DNA of 64,000 bases, from the NCBI RefSeq assembly GCF_001045465.1, contig NZ_LFND01000002.1, positions 496,001 through 560,000 on the forward strand, written 5' to 3'. The stretch is from Chryseobacterium angstadtii (GTDB lineage Bacteria > Bacteroidota > Bacteroidia > Flavobacteriales > Weeksellaceae). Position 1 is the first letter of the stretch. Every line of letters begins with the position of its first letter. The notes under the pieces were generated by a model. That model saw only the letters and a list, made by a program, of their open reading frames with translations, did no database searches and was not told the DNA's origin. Positions 34,790-43,006 of this stretch are shown here, one piece after another. A program made the translations under genes and the position numbers.

Positions 34790-35734
34790 ATGAAATCATT
34801 GAAAGTCGTTTTTTTAGGAACCCCGGAGTTTGCAAAAACCTCTCTGGAAGCTATTCATCAGTCCAGCCATGAAGTGGTAGGTGTTGTAACCGTGGCAGAC
34901 AAAGCCAGTGGCCGTGGCCAAAAGATCAATCAGTCCCCTGTAAAAATATATGCTGCAGAAAACAATATTCCTGTTTTCCAGCCTGAAAAACTGAGAAACC
35001 CTGAATTTTTAGAGGAACTGAGAAAGCTGGATGCCGATGTATTTGTTGTGGTTGCTTTCAGAATGATGCCTAAAGTTCTTTTTGAAATGCCAAAAATGGG
35101 GACTTTCAACCTTCATGCATCTCTTCTTCCTGATTACAGAGGAGCTGCTCCAATTAATTATGCCGTGATTAACGGTGAAGAAAAAACCGGTGCTACTACC
35201 TTCTTCATCAACGAAAAAATAGACGAGGGAAATATTCTTCTTCAGGAGGAAATTCCTGTTCTGCCAGATGAAAATGCAGGAAGCCTTCACGACCGCTTAA
35301 TGGAAATGGGCTCTCAACTTGTGGTAAAAACCCTTGATGGCCTTGCTCAGAATGCAATTACTGAAAGACCTCAGCCCCACGTTGAACATCCTAAAAATGC
35401 GTATAAAATATTTAAAGAAGATACCAGAATCAACTGGAAAGCTCCTTCAAAAACAGTTCATCAGTTTATTCTTGGGATGTCGCCTTATCCTGCTGCTTTC
35501 ACCACTATAAAAATTGGAGAAGATGAAAAAGGCTTGAAAATATTTGATGGAAAGTTTGAAATTTCCAATCATGGAAAACCTTCCGGAACTCTGGATATCT
35601 CGAAAAACGAATTTAAGATCTATACAGAAGACGGAATTTATTTCCCTCAGGAACTTCAGCTGGAAGGCAAGAAAAGAATGAATGTAAGAGACTTTCTGAA
35701 TGGGTTTAGAAACTTTGAGGAGATAAGTTTGTAG
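34790..35734 (+). CDS. fmt: Methionyl-tRNA formyltransferase
   Basis: 314 aa. FLGTPEFAKTSLEAI at the N-terminus, catalytic segment FNLHASLLPDYRGAAPINYAV (Asn, His) with the following GATTFFINEKIDEGNIL carrying the conserved Asp. C-terminal OB-like domain with INWKAPSKTVHQFI. Formylates initiator Met-tRNA. Flanked on both sides by inverted copies of the composite repeat. Confidence 0.96.
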   Translation: MKSLKVVFLGTPEFAKTSLEAIHQSSHEVVGVVTVADKASGRGQKINQSPVKIYAAENNIPVFQPEKLRNPEFLEELRKLDADVFVVVAFRMMPKVLFEMPKMGTFNLHASLLPDYRGAAPINYAVINGEEKTGATTFFINEKIDEGNILLQEEIPVLPDENAGSLHDRLMEMGSQLVVKTLDGLAQNAITERPQPHVEHPKNAYKIFKEDTRINWKAPSKTVHQFILGMSPYPAAFTTIKIGEDEKGLKIFDGKFEISNHGKPSGTLDISKNEFKIYTEDGIYFPQELQLEGKKRMNVRDFLNGFRNFEEISL

Positions 35735-35737
35735 GGA

Positions 35738-35955
35738 ACCGGGTTCTGGGATGCGAATACTAAATGCTGGGAGAGAGTTTAAGAGTAGTAGGGTTTGAGG
35801 GTTTGAGAGTAGGAGAGTTGAAGGGAGAGATCCTTAACCTAAATCTAAACCTCAGCCTTAGTCTCAACCTTAACCTCAGTCTGATATCTGAAATCTAGCA
35901 TCTTGGTTCTTGGTTCTTGACTCTTGGCTCTTGATTCTTGGCTCTTGCGTCTCTC
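35738..35955 (-). repeat. Composite mosaic repeat element, pair A right copy (inverted)
   Basis: Reverse-oriented copy of the element at 34585. Seven heptamer units of the type TCTTGRY occupy 35899-35947; before them are CCTTAACCTAAATCTAAACC-type hexamers (about 35832-35880) and GAGAGTTTAAGAG / GGGTTTGAGAGTAGGAG runs (about 35770-35825). Together with the left copy it frames fmt. Confidence 0.8.
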
Positions 35956-35958
35956 CTC

Positions 35959-36540
35959 TCAATTCTTACTCACAATCTTCCTCCTGATTCTGCTGATAAA
36001 TTCCGGGGTAACTCCCAAATAGGCAGCAATCTGAATATTGGTAAGCCGATGGGCTGTTTTGGGGTATTTTTTCAAAAAGTCCTGATAAAGTTCATCGGAA
36101 GGCTTGCTTAGATTATCAATGACTCTTCGCTGTAAAGCAATAACAGACATCTGAAATTTAAGCCTCATCAGCTTTTCGATTTCCGGAATTTCCTGGTATA
36201 ATTTTTCTTTGTCTTCTTTTGAAATAAGAAGAATTTCGCTGTCTTCAATAGCCTGAATATTGAGCTGGGAAGGAATCTTATTAATAAAACTGTCGATATC
36301 CGAAATCCACCAGTCTTCTACGGCGAAATACAGAATCTGTTCATCTGCATTACTATCGGTATGGAAAACTTTGAAACAGCCGTTCAATACAAATCCTTCC
36401 GCCTCACAAATATCTCCTTCTTTTAAAAGAAAATCTTTTTTCTTTATTTTATGGACACTGAAAGCATTGCAGTATTTCTCCAGTTTTTCGTCTGATATTT
36501 CAATGTATTCCCTGATGTGTTTCTTTAGCGAATCTGTCAT
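35959..36540 (-). CDS. Crp/Fnr-family transcriptional regulator
   Basis: 193 aa. Cyclic-nucleotide-binding-like N-domain (HKIKKKDFLLKEGDICEAEGF, ADEQILYFAVEDWWISD) and a C-terminal helix-turn-helix (TAHRLTNIQIAAYLGVTPEF with SRIRRKI). No Fe-S cysteine cluster, so not an Fnr. Bacteroidota Crp-like proteins of this size are common and mostly uncharacterised. Confidence 0.9.
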   Translation of the reverse strand: MTDSLKKHIREYIEISDEKLEKYCNAFSVHKIKKKDFLLKEGDICEAEGFVLNGCFKVFHTDSNADEQILYFAVEDWWISDIDSFINKIPSQLNIQAIEDSEILLISKEDKEKLYQEIPEIEKLMRLKFQMSVIALQRRVIDNLSKPSDELYQDFLKKYPKTAHRLTNIQIAAYLGVTPEFISRIRRKIVSKN

Positions 36541-36553
36541 GGATTAAAAATAA

Positions 36554-36584
36554 AAAAAGGTTTAGAAAAATCCTAAACCTTTTT
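36554..36584 (-). terminator. Terminator after the RibBA-type gene
   Basis: AAAAAGGTTTAG / CTAAACCTTTTT perfect 12-bp stem with a 7-nt loop, between the RibBA-type gene and the crp-like gene, both on the reverse strand. Confidence 0.9.
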
Positions 36585-36648
36585 ATTGATTTTATTTCGA
36601 AAAATGACCTGTAGTATTCACTCACTACTTACCATTCACAATTCACAT

Positions 36649-37770
36649 CTACAGCTGAACCAATTCTGTCACCTCAACATCATATCCGCCAACCTGTGGC
36701 TTAATGTTAGGATTCTGAGTGATTACTTTGAATTTATTGATCCCCAGGTTTTTCAGAATCTGTGTTCCGATACCGTAGTCTCTGTAATTGAAAGCCAAAG
36801 TAGGGTGCTGCTCCTGTCCGTCCTGATAATTCAGAAACTGCTGAAGCTTTCTCAGTGTATTTTCAGAATTGGATACGTTATTAATGAAAATAACAGCTCC
36901 TTTTCCTGCTTCATTGATCATATTGGTTACTTTTTCCAATAATGGTTTTTCACCGTTGTTAAGTCTTGTCAGGACATCAAAATAAGAATCTGAAGACTGA
37001 ACTCTTACCAAAACTGGCTCATCAACCGTCCATGCCCCTTTTGTCAGAGCAAAATGGATCTGGTCATTGGATGTTTCTCTGAAAGCAAAGAAATCAAACT
37101 CGCCATAAGCGGTTTTTACTTTTCTTTCTTCCAGTCTTTCGATAAGGTTTCCTTTTTTAAGCTGATAATGAATTAAATCTTCAATGGAAACAATTTTCAT
37201 ATCATGCTTTTGGGCGAAAGCGTGAAGATCCGGCAGACGGGACATGGTACCGTCGTCATTCATAATCTCACAAATTACTCCACCTTCTTTCAAACCTGCA
37301 AGGCTGGTAAGATCAATAGCGGCTTCCGTATGTCCTGCTCTTTTTAAAACACCTCCTTTTCTGGCACGAAGCGGGAAAATGTGTCCTGGTCTCATAAAGT
37401 CTGTCGGCTTGGATTTCTCATCCATCAGAGCTAAAATAGTTTTGGCTCTGTCTCCTGCAGAAATACCCGTAGAAGTTCCGTTTCCAAGAAGGTCAACAGA
37501 TACGGTAAAAGCGGTTTCTTTAGGATCGCTGCTTCTGCTTACCATCACTTCCAGACCAAGCTCGTCACATCTTTTTTCAGGAAGCGGCATACAGATCAGC
37601 CCTCTTCCGTGGAAAGCCATAAAGTTGATCAGTTCAGGCGTTGTAAGTTCAGCCGCGCAAAGAAAATCTCCTTCATTTTCTCTGTCTTCATCATCTACTA
37701 CTATGATTATTTTACCATTTTTAAGGTCTTCAATAGCCTCTGGAATAGTATTTAATTTAATATCGGACAT
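36649..37770 (-). CDS. 3,4-dihydroxy-2-butanone 4-phosphate synthase with degenerate GTP cyclohydrolase II domain
   Basis: 373 aa. Residues 1-205 are an intact RibB: VVDDEDRENEGDFLCAAE, GRGLICMPL, FTVSVD, TGISAGDRAKTI, RPGHIFPL, AGHTEAAIDL. Residues 206-373 align to RibA by their frame (FAFRETSNDQIHFAL, VLVRVQSSDSYFDVL, YGIGTQILKNLGI, TQNPN) but lack the zinc cysteines (HSECLTGD, CDCG) and the RQEGRG loop. This resembles RibBX-type proteins known from Proteobacteria. It should make the butanone phosphate of riboflavin but not open GTP; a separate RibA is needed elsewhere. Confidence 0.9.
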   Translation of the reverse strand: MSDIKLNTIPEAIEDLKNGKIIIVVDDEDRENEGDFLCAAELTTPELINFMAFHGRGLICMPLPEKRCDELGLEVMVSRSSDPKETAFTVSVDLLGNGTSTGISAGDRAKTILALMDEKSKPTDFMRPGHIFPLRARKGGVLKRAGHTEAAIDLTSLAGLKEGGVICEIMNDDGTMSRLPDLHAFAQKHDMKIVSIEDLIHYQLKKGNLIERLEERKVKTAYGEFDFFAFRETSNDQIHFALTKGAWTVDEPVLVRVQSSDSYFDVLTRLNNGEKPLLEKVTNMINEAGKGAVIFINNVSNSENTLRKLQQFLNYQDGQEQHPTLAFNYRDYGIGTQILKNLGINKFKVITQNPNIKPQVGGYDVEVTELVQL

Positions 37771-37788
37771 GTTTACTTTTTATTTGTG

Positions 37789-37820
37789 CAAAGATACTTA
37801 TAAAAATAGGCATCTGCCAA
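37789..37820 (-). promoter_or_regulatory. Promoter of the RibBA-type gene
   Basis: On the reverse strand TTG (37820-37818), 21-nt spacer, TATCTTTG (37796-37789), 19 nt before the ATG. No FMN riboswitch fold is seen in this short leader. Confidence 0.55.
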
Positions 37821-37837
37821 TTAATATGGATGGTTTG

Positions 37838-38842
37838 TTAGGCTTTGGATAAAGAGTTTACTGCGTCTCTGAAAATCTCGTAAGATCTCAGTCTTTTCTG
37901 ATGATCATAGATATGCGAGTTGATGATCAATTCATCTACATTGAACTTTTCCTGAAAATTTTTCAGTTCGTTTTCAATCTCTGCCTGATTTCCAATAAAC
38001 GTATATTTAAGTTTCTGAAGCACCATTGATTTTTCCATTGGCGACCAGATATCATCCATATCATCTACCGGCGGAGCAAAAGGCTTTCTGTCGTTTCTTA
38101 CGATATTGATAAATGCCTGGAATAAGGTAGTGGAAATTTTATGGGCTTCTTCTAAAGTATCTGCCGCAACACCGTTAACACATGCCATCACGTAAGGTTG
38201 TGCCAGCTGTTCCGAAGGTTGAAAATGCTCTCTGTAGATTTTAAACGCCATTTCCATCTGTTCTGGAGCAAAGTGCCCTGCAAACGCATACGGCAGACCA
38301 AGTTCCGCAGCCAGCCACGCACTGTCTGTGCTGGATCCTAAAATATAAATCGGGATATCCAGGCCTTCTCCGGGAATTGCACGAACCAGTGAATCTGCAT
38401 TGTCTTTTGAAAAATATCCCTGCAGTTCCAGAATCTGTCTTGGAAACTGTTTGTTGATAATAGCAGGATTTCTTCCCAGTGCCTGTGCTGTAAGGCCATC
38501 AGTTCCGGGGGCTCTTCCCACACCAAGATCTATTCTTCCCGGGAAAAGAGATTCCAGAGTCCCGAACTGTTCTGCAATGATCAGTGAGCTGTGATTCGGA
38601 AGCATGACACCTCCGGAGCCTACTCTTATTGTTTTTGTTCCGTTGGCGATGAAACCAATGAGAACCGAAGTTGCAGAGCTGGCAATACTTTCCATATTAT
38701 GGTGCTCGGCAAGCCAGAATCTTTTGTATTCTAAATGTTCAGTATGGTTTGCTAAAGATAAACTGTCCTGAAACGTATCGTGAATTGTCTTACCCTGCTT
38801 TACAGGCGCAAGATCAAGCACCGATATTTCAAAATTTTTCAT
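37838..38842 (-). CDS. LLM-class flavin-dependent oxidoreductase
   Basis: About 334 aa from ATG 38842; the longer frame up to 38929 adds a basic N-terminus outside the family pattern. Luciferase-like TIM barrel: FEISVLDLAPVKQGKTIHDT, RFWLAEHHNMESIASSA, IRVGSGGVMLPNHSSLIIAEQF (in parts), LGVGRAPGTDG. The AEHH motif and GVGRAPG are typical of the MsnO8/YhbW-like group. FMN-dependent monooxygenase of unknown substrate. Confidence 0.9.
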   Translation of the reverse strand: MKNFEISVLDLAPVKQGKTIHDTFQDSLSLANHTEHLEYKRFWLAEHHNMESIASSATSVLIGFIANGTKTIRVGSGGVMLPNHSSLIIAEQFGTLESLFPGRIDLGVGRAPGTDGLTAQALGRNPAIINKQFPRQILELQGYFSKDNADSLVRAIPGEGLDIPIYILGSSTDSAWLAAELGLPYAFAGHFAPEQMEMAFKIYREHFQPSEQLAQPYVMACVNGVAADTLEEAHKISTTLFQAFINIVRNDRKPFAPPVDDMDDIWSPMEKSMVLQKLKYTFIGNQAEIENELKNFQEKFNVDELIINSHIYDHQKRLRSYEIFRDAVNSLSKA

Positions 38843-39174
38843 ATCAAGATATTTATTTTTTTTAAAGCGATATGGAATCACACGGGGTGATTTCATCATC
38901 TTAAATTTTAGGTTTGAAAGACCATACAAATTTAAACCAATAAAACTGCATTAGTTACTTTTTGTAATTGATAAGTCTGATTGCCTAGTTCAGGCAAAAA
39001 CTATTGAAAATAAAATTTTTGTAACCCACTTTTGTTTATAGGATTAATTTAAACAAACAAAAGCTATTTAGATTTGAAATAAGTCTAAATTAATGTAGTT
39101 TAGATTGATACTATAGTTTTTTTCGCTTAATAGTTAAAATCATTCTATACATTAGTGTATTAAAAATAGAACAA
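38843..39174. promoter_or_regulatory. Intergenic region with inverted repeats before an orphan small gene
   Basis: 332 nt, AT-rich. CTTTTGTTT (39029-39037) pairs with AAACAAAAG (39055-39063). ATTTAGAT (39066-39073) pairs with GTCTAAAT (39083-39090), and a third TTTAGATT follows at 39099-39106. These could be operators or leader hairpins of the gene at 39175. Confidence 0.4.
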
Positions 39175-39414
39175 ATGACAGAACCAGTTCAACTAGTCCC
39201 TAACAATTCTTTAATTACCGGAACTCCGGAAGAAGGGCGGCAACTTGCAGTAAAAATGGCAAGGCTTATTATTAAAGTTACACAACCTGATGCTGCTGTA
39301 AGAGAAAAATTAAGGCCCATATATGCAGAAAGCCCGGAAATGTTAATTGCAATAGGCAAAGTGGTTGCTATAGAATTTGCCACTATCGCAGCCGCGAATA
39401 ACTATTGGAGATAG
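39175..39414 (+). CDS. Small orphan protein, unknown
   Basis: 79 aa, not recognised. Mostly helical in appearance: a polar N-terminus (TEPVQLVPNNSLITGTPEEG), an amphipathic helix RQLAVKMARLIIKV, and an Ala/Ile-rich C-terminal helix (MLIAIGKVVAIEFATIAAAN). No signal peptide or Cys. It stands alone between a regulatory-looking leader and a strong terminator, which supports it being a real single-gene transcript. Confidence 0.65.
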   Translation: MTEPVQLVPNNSLITGTPEEGRQLAVKMARLIIKVTQPDAAVREKLRPIYAESPEMLIAIGKVVAIEFATIAAANNYWR

Positions 39415-39425
39415 ATACAAATATG

Positions 39426-39454
39426 AAAAGCTGTTCAAAATATGAGCAGCTTTT
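39426..39454 (+). terminator. Terminator of the 79-aa gene
   Basis: AAAAGCTGTTC / GAGCAGCTTTT stem with a 7-nt loop and T-run, 11 nt after the stop. Confidence 0.88.
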
Positions 39455-39477
39455 TTTATATATCAAATCAGGTTCTA

Positions 39478-39610
39478 TTTATTTTCCTTTTTACAGTCCC
39501 AATTTTGTTGAATTCAAAGTTACCAGGAAGTACCTTCTTTCATTCCGGTAAAGATTCAGAAGAATTTTACAGCATTCTTCCTCAAATGTCTTATTCTCTT
39601 TCTCAAAAAA
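39478..39610 (-). pseudogene. Decayed remnant of the 3' end of a Pif1-like helicase gene
   Basis: Read on the reverse strand this stretch gives ENKTFEEECCK, then after a frame change SESLPE-stop-KKVLPGNFEFNKI. The intact helicase at 40797 ends IKAFEDEFYK, HETLTEWKNALPNDFEFNEI in the same order. The DNA also aligns by eye over about 85-100 nt (GAATTCAAA, AGGAAGT, TTCTT, TTCAAATG). It has a stop in place of Trp and at least one frameshift. It lies about 1.2 kb beyond the intact 3' end in the same orientation. Confidence 0.75.
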
Positions 39611-39901
39611 TAAATTTTTCAAAACTTTTTATTGTCTTAATTTTTTAAGTCTAAAAAACTACATCTATCTAAAACTAGCAAATTTTATTCGTTAATTTTT
39701 TCAATCAATAATTCACATTGCTTAATTGAGTCAAAAATTATTAAAAAAATTCAAATCATATTATAATCTTTCGCAAGTATACAATGAGTAATTATTCAAT
39801 AAATCGCTTATTTTAACATTGATAATTCACAAATAATAGAAATAAAATAGTACATTCGTATTAATATTACTAAATAAAACACCACATTTAAAAATAGTAT
39901 T

Positions 39902-40750
39902 ATGAACAAAAAAATTAAAGATGTACTGCATCAGAAACTGCAGGCAAAGAAGTCTGTGCTTGCAGGTCTTATGATCATTGCTACCTTATCTTCATGTAGC
40001 AAAAACAATGAGGAGATTATGGCAGACGCTCAAACGAACGCTCTTCAGAGTAAGAATGTTAAACAGGGAAAACTGGGAGGCCAGACTATTACCTATGAAA
40101 AAAAGGATGGATTGAACTTTTTCCAGGGAGATATTGTCCTTACCGACCAACAGCTGACTGAAGATAATTCTGCCAACAAAGGCGGCGCCAGTTTCTCGAG
40201 ATGGCCGGGAGGTAAAATTTATTACACCGTTGCCGGTAACATGGGATCTATCAATGGTAATAAAATCACCACTGCTGTAAACGAATACAATAACAAAACG
40301 AATACGCAATGGATTCCCCGCACCAACCAGACCAATTATGTGGAATTTATTTTCGGAAGTTCATCAGGATCGGACGGATGGGCACATATAGGCTATCAGG
40401 GCGGAAGACAAAACATTTCTTTAGATCAGTACATTTCTGTGGGATCTGTTATTCATGAAATGGGTCACACAGTAGGACTTTATCACGAACATGCCCGTAA
40501 AGACAGGGACCAGTATGTAAGCATCCAATGGAATAATATCCAGGATGGGCAGGCTTATAATTTCAATATGTATAATTCCGGAACAGACATTGGCCCTTTC
40601 AACATTAATTCGGTGATGATGTACTGGCCAACTTCTTATTCTAAAAACGGACAGCCAACGATTAAGAGAGCCAATAACACGAACTTCACTTATAACAGAA
40701 CCGGATTTACAACCGGAGATATCAACACCATCAATGCGATGTATCCTTAA
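39902..40750 (+). CDS. Astacin-family (M12A) zinc metalloprotease, lipoprotein
   Basis: 282 aa. Lipoprotein signal ending IIATLSSC after a long basic N-terminus. The zinc site is complete: VIHEMGHTVGLYHEHARKDRDQY (HExxHxxGxxHExxRxDRD) with SVMMYWPTSY for the Met-turn. The pro-region (about 40-95) may block the active site. Astacin proteases cut proteins outside the cell; bacterial targets are unknown. It sits between the intact helicase gene and the remnant of its 3' end. Confidence 0.93.
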   Translation: MNKKIKDVLHQKLQAKKSVLAGLMIIATLSSCSKNNEEIMADAQTNALQSKNVKQGKLGGQTITYEKKDGLNFFQGDIVLTDQQLTEDNSANKGGASFSRWPGGKIYYTVAGNMGSINGNKITTAVNEYNNKTNTQWIPRTNQTNYVEFIFGSSSGSDGWAHIGYQGGRQNISLDQYISVGSVIHEMGHTVGLYHEHARKDRDQYVSIQWNNIQDGQAYNFNMYNSGTDIGPFNINSVMMYWPTSYSKNGQPTIKRANNTNFTYNRTGFTTGDINTINAMYP

Positions 40751-40781
40751 TCTACAGCCCAAAAAGCTTTGTTATATAACT

Positions 40782-40814
40782 AAGGAAAAGAGTTCTTTAT
40801 GAATTCTTTTCCTT
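40782..40814. terminator. Bidirectional terminator overlapping the helicase stop
   Basis: Stem of 14 bp (AAGGAAAAGAGTTC / GAATTCTTTTCCTT, one wobble) with loop TTTAT and T-runs on both strands. It terminates astacin and includes the last codons of the convergent helicase. Confidence 0.88.
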
Positions 40815-42923
40815 TTTAAAATTATAATGGTTAATTAAAATCCTGATTTCATTGAATTCAAAATCATTAGGAAGTGCATTCTTCCACTCCGTTAAGGTCT
40901 CATGAGGATTTTTATAGAATTCGTCTTCAAATGCTTTGATTTTATCTGAAGTAATGACTCTTGAAATATCCAGTAATCCCTGCTCTGCAAATTTAGCCAG
41001 ATGACCAATCACGGTTTCTTTTACTAAACCTCTTTCCAAAGCAATTTCACCAATTGTTTTTCCCTGTTCAAATAACTGGAAGGTAAGAACCTGCGAAGGA
41101 ACTTTTGCAATTTTCAGATTGATTTCTTTATCATTTTTTTCATCTAAAAGCTTCGTTTCCAACAGATGAGCTTCTTTCAGGCTGTTCAGATATTCCTCCG
41201 TGTCTTCCAGCCAGTCTCTGAATTCTTCATTGTACTGTTTTAAGCCTTTGGTTCCTTTTATTTCAGCATAAAACTCTTTCAGCGGATTGAAAACTTTATC
41301 TCTGATCTCTGTAAAAAAGAAATTAACGGCACCTTTCGTTTTATTTTCAATTTCAGACCATTCTTCTTTATTTTCAATAAAATTATTAACCTTCTGCGAA
41401 ATAACCCTTTCCAGTTTTTCAAAAATCTTTCCGAGATTAACCACTTCATGTTTGAGCTGAAGATAAAGCTGGTTGGTTTTTACATGATCAATATTTTTGG
41501 TGACAATAGAAAGTTTATTCCACTCTTCTACCTCATTCAGGAACCACAGACAGTTGACTGTACGAAGTACTTTTTTAATGCTGTAGTCATATTTTTCACG
41601 GTTCAGAATGGCTTCCACATTATCATTGGCAAGCGTGCTGCCCTGAAACTGTAGAATTCTGTTGTCTTTAAAAATAACCTCAGGCGTAATTTTAGATTTT
41701 AAAACAATTCCTTCCAGAGTACGGCATCTGGACAAAGCTACATATACCTGTCCGGCCGTAAAGCTTTTACCGGCATCAATGATCACATGATCAAAAGTTA
41801 ATCCCTGGCTTTTGTGAATGGTAACCGCCCACGCCAGTTTGATCGGAAACTGTTCGAAGCTTCCCAAAACTTCTTCTTTGATATTCTTTTCGGTATCGAG
41901 GAAATATTTCTTCTGTTCCCAGACTTCTCTTTTTACGACAATTTCTCTTTCACTTCCTTCCAGAACTACTTTGATTTCATTATCGTCCAAAGCAGAGATT
42001 TCGCCCAGTTTTCCGTTAAAATATTTTTTTTCTCCGGTAATATCATTTCTGATGAACATCACTTGCGCACCTACTTTTAATTCCAGAAACTGCTCGTTCG
42101 GAAACTGGTTTTCCTTGAAGTCTCCAAAGAGTTTGGCTTCATAGGTTTTAACCGTCAGATCGATTTCTTCCAGTTTTTTCTGGTTGATTTCATCCGCCAT
42201 CTTATTGTGCGAACAGAGATATACATAGGATTCTGTACCTGCTTTGAAATCGGGATCATATCTTTTATTGAGAATATCAAAGTCGATATTGTCTACATCA
42301 CCGTCACGGATGGCGTTCAGAATATCAAGAAACTTCTCATCCGACTGCCTGTAAACCTTCGTAAGTTCAATGGTCAACAGCGGAATATCTTTAACAGCAT
42401 GACTGTCAAAGAAAAATGGTGACTGGTAACAGATTTTTAAGATATGTTCGTCTCTTACCACGGGCGGAAGCTGATAGAGATCCCCAATGAACAACATCTG
42501 AACTCCTCCAAACCTCTGGTTATTTCTTCTGATGAATCTGAGTGAAAAATCCATCATGTCCAGAACATCTGCCCTCAACATGGAAACTTCATCAATAATC
42601 AGAACTTCTACTTCTCTTAAAAGCTTGAGTTTGTCTTTTCTGTATTTGAAATGGGGCATAAGGTCGGCAATATTATTTGCCAAGCTTCCGTCAATACGAT
42701 CCGTTGTAGGTAAAAAGGTCCTTAAAGGCAATCCAAACATAGAATGAATGGTAACTCCTCCGGCATTAATGGCGGCAATTCCCGTAGGCGCTACCACAAT
42801 GTATTTTTTCCTCGTTTTCTTTACAAAATCATTCAGGAAAGTGGTCTTTCCCGTTCCTGCTTTTCCCGTGAGAAAAACACTTCTGTTGGTATGCTCTATT
42901 AAGTCAAAAAAATGATTGTTCAT
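40797..42923 (-). CDS. Pif1-like DNA helicase with C-terminal helix-turn-helix
   Basis: 708 aa. Helicase motifs: FLTGKAGTGKTTFLNDFV (I), VVAPTGIAAINAGG (Ia), LIIDEVSMLRADVLDMMD (II), MLFIGDLYQLPPV (III), AWAVTIHKSQGLTFDHVI (V) and YVALSRCR (VI), as in Pif1/RecD2 helicases. A middle coiled region (about 470-620) follows, then an HTH_40-type domain (FQLFEQGKTIGEIALERGLVKET in parts) like that after RecQ in other bacteria. Probable role in replication or repair of structured DNA. A decayed copy of its 3' end lies at 39478-39610. Confidence 0.92.
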   Translation of the reverse strand: MNNHFFDLIEHTNRSVFLTGKAGTGKTTFLNDFVKKTRKKYIVVAPTGIAAINAGGVTIHSMFGLPLRTFLPTTDRIDGSLANNIADLMPHFKYRKDKLKLLREVEVLIIDEVSMLRADVLDMMDFSLRFIRRNNQRFGGVQMLFIGDLYQLPPVVRDEHILKICYQSPFFFDSHAVKDIPLLTIELTKVYRQSDEKFLDILNAIRDGDVDNIDFDILNKRYDPDFKAGTESYVYLCSHNKMADEINQKKLEEIDLTVKTYEAKLFGDFKENQFPNEQFLELKVGAQVMFIRNDITGEKKYFNGKLGEISALDDNEIKVVLEGSEREIVVKREVWEQKKYFLDTEKNIKEEVLGSFEQFPIKLAWAVTIHKSQGLTFDHVIIDAGKSFTAGQVYVALSRCRTLEGIVLKSKITPEVIFKDNRILQFQGSTLANDNVEAILNREKYDYSIKKVLRTVNCLWFLNEVEEWNKLSIVTKNIDHVKTNQLYLQLKHEVVNLGKIFEKLERVISQKVNNFIENKEEWSEIENKTKGAVNFFFTEIRDKVFNPLKEFYAEIKGTKGLKQYNEEFRDWLEDTEEYLNSLKEAHLLETKLLDEKNDKEINLKIAKVPSQVLTFQLFEQGKTIGEIALERGLVKETVIGHLAKFAEQGLLDISRVITSDKIKAFEDEFYKNPHETLTEWKNALPNDFEFNEIRILINHYNFKKEKNS

Positions 42924-43006
42924 CGCTCCAAAATTACGGAAAATGAATTTGAATTTGTTACCTTGGCATAACTTTTGAAAATTCTTTAACAGAAAAGAAA
43001 TTTATA

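Larger units (their letters stand above)
39415..39901. other. Intergenic region: terminator, helicase remnant, AT-rich promoter region
   Basis: 487 nt. Holds the terminator at 39426-39454, the decayed helicase fragment at about 39478-39610, then about 290 nt of very AT-rich DNA leading to the astacin gene. No intact gene seen. Confidence 0.6.

Noticed and set aside
37771-37830. FMN riboswitch before the RibBA-type gene
   Set aside because: The leader is only about 20 nt between -7 box and ATG and has none of the conserved FMN-aptamer stems.
37244-37852. 202-codon forward frame antisense to the RibBA-type gene
   Set aside because: Antisense shadow of a well-conserved gene; Ser/Pro-rich composition from reading the opposite strand.
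39442-39648. Forward reading frame of 68 codons (MSSFFYISNQVLFIFLF onward)
   Set aside because: It starts within the terminator of the preceding gene and lies antisense to the helicase remnant; no codon bias or family resemblance.
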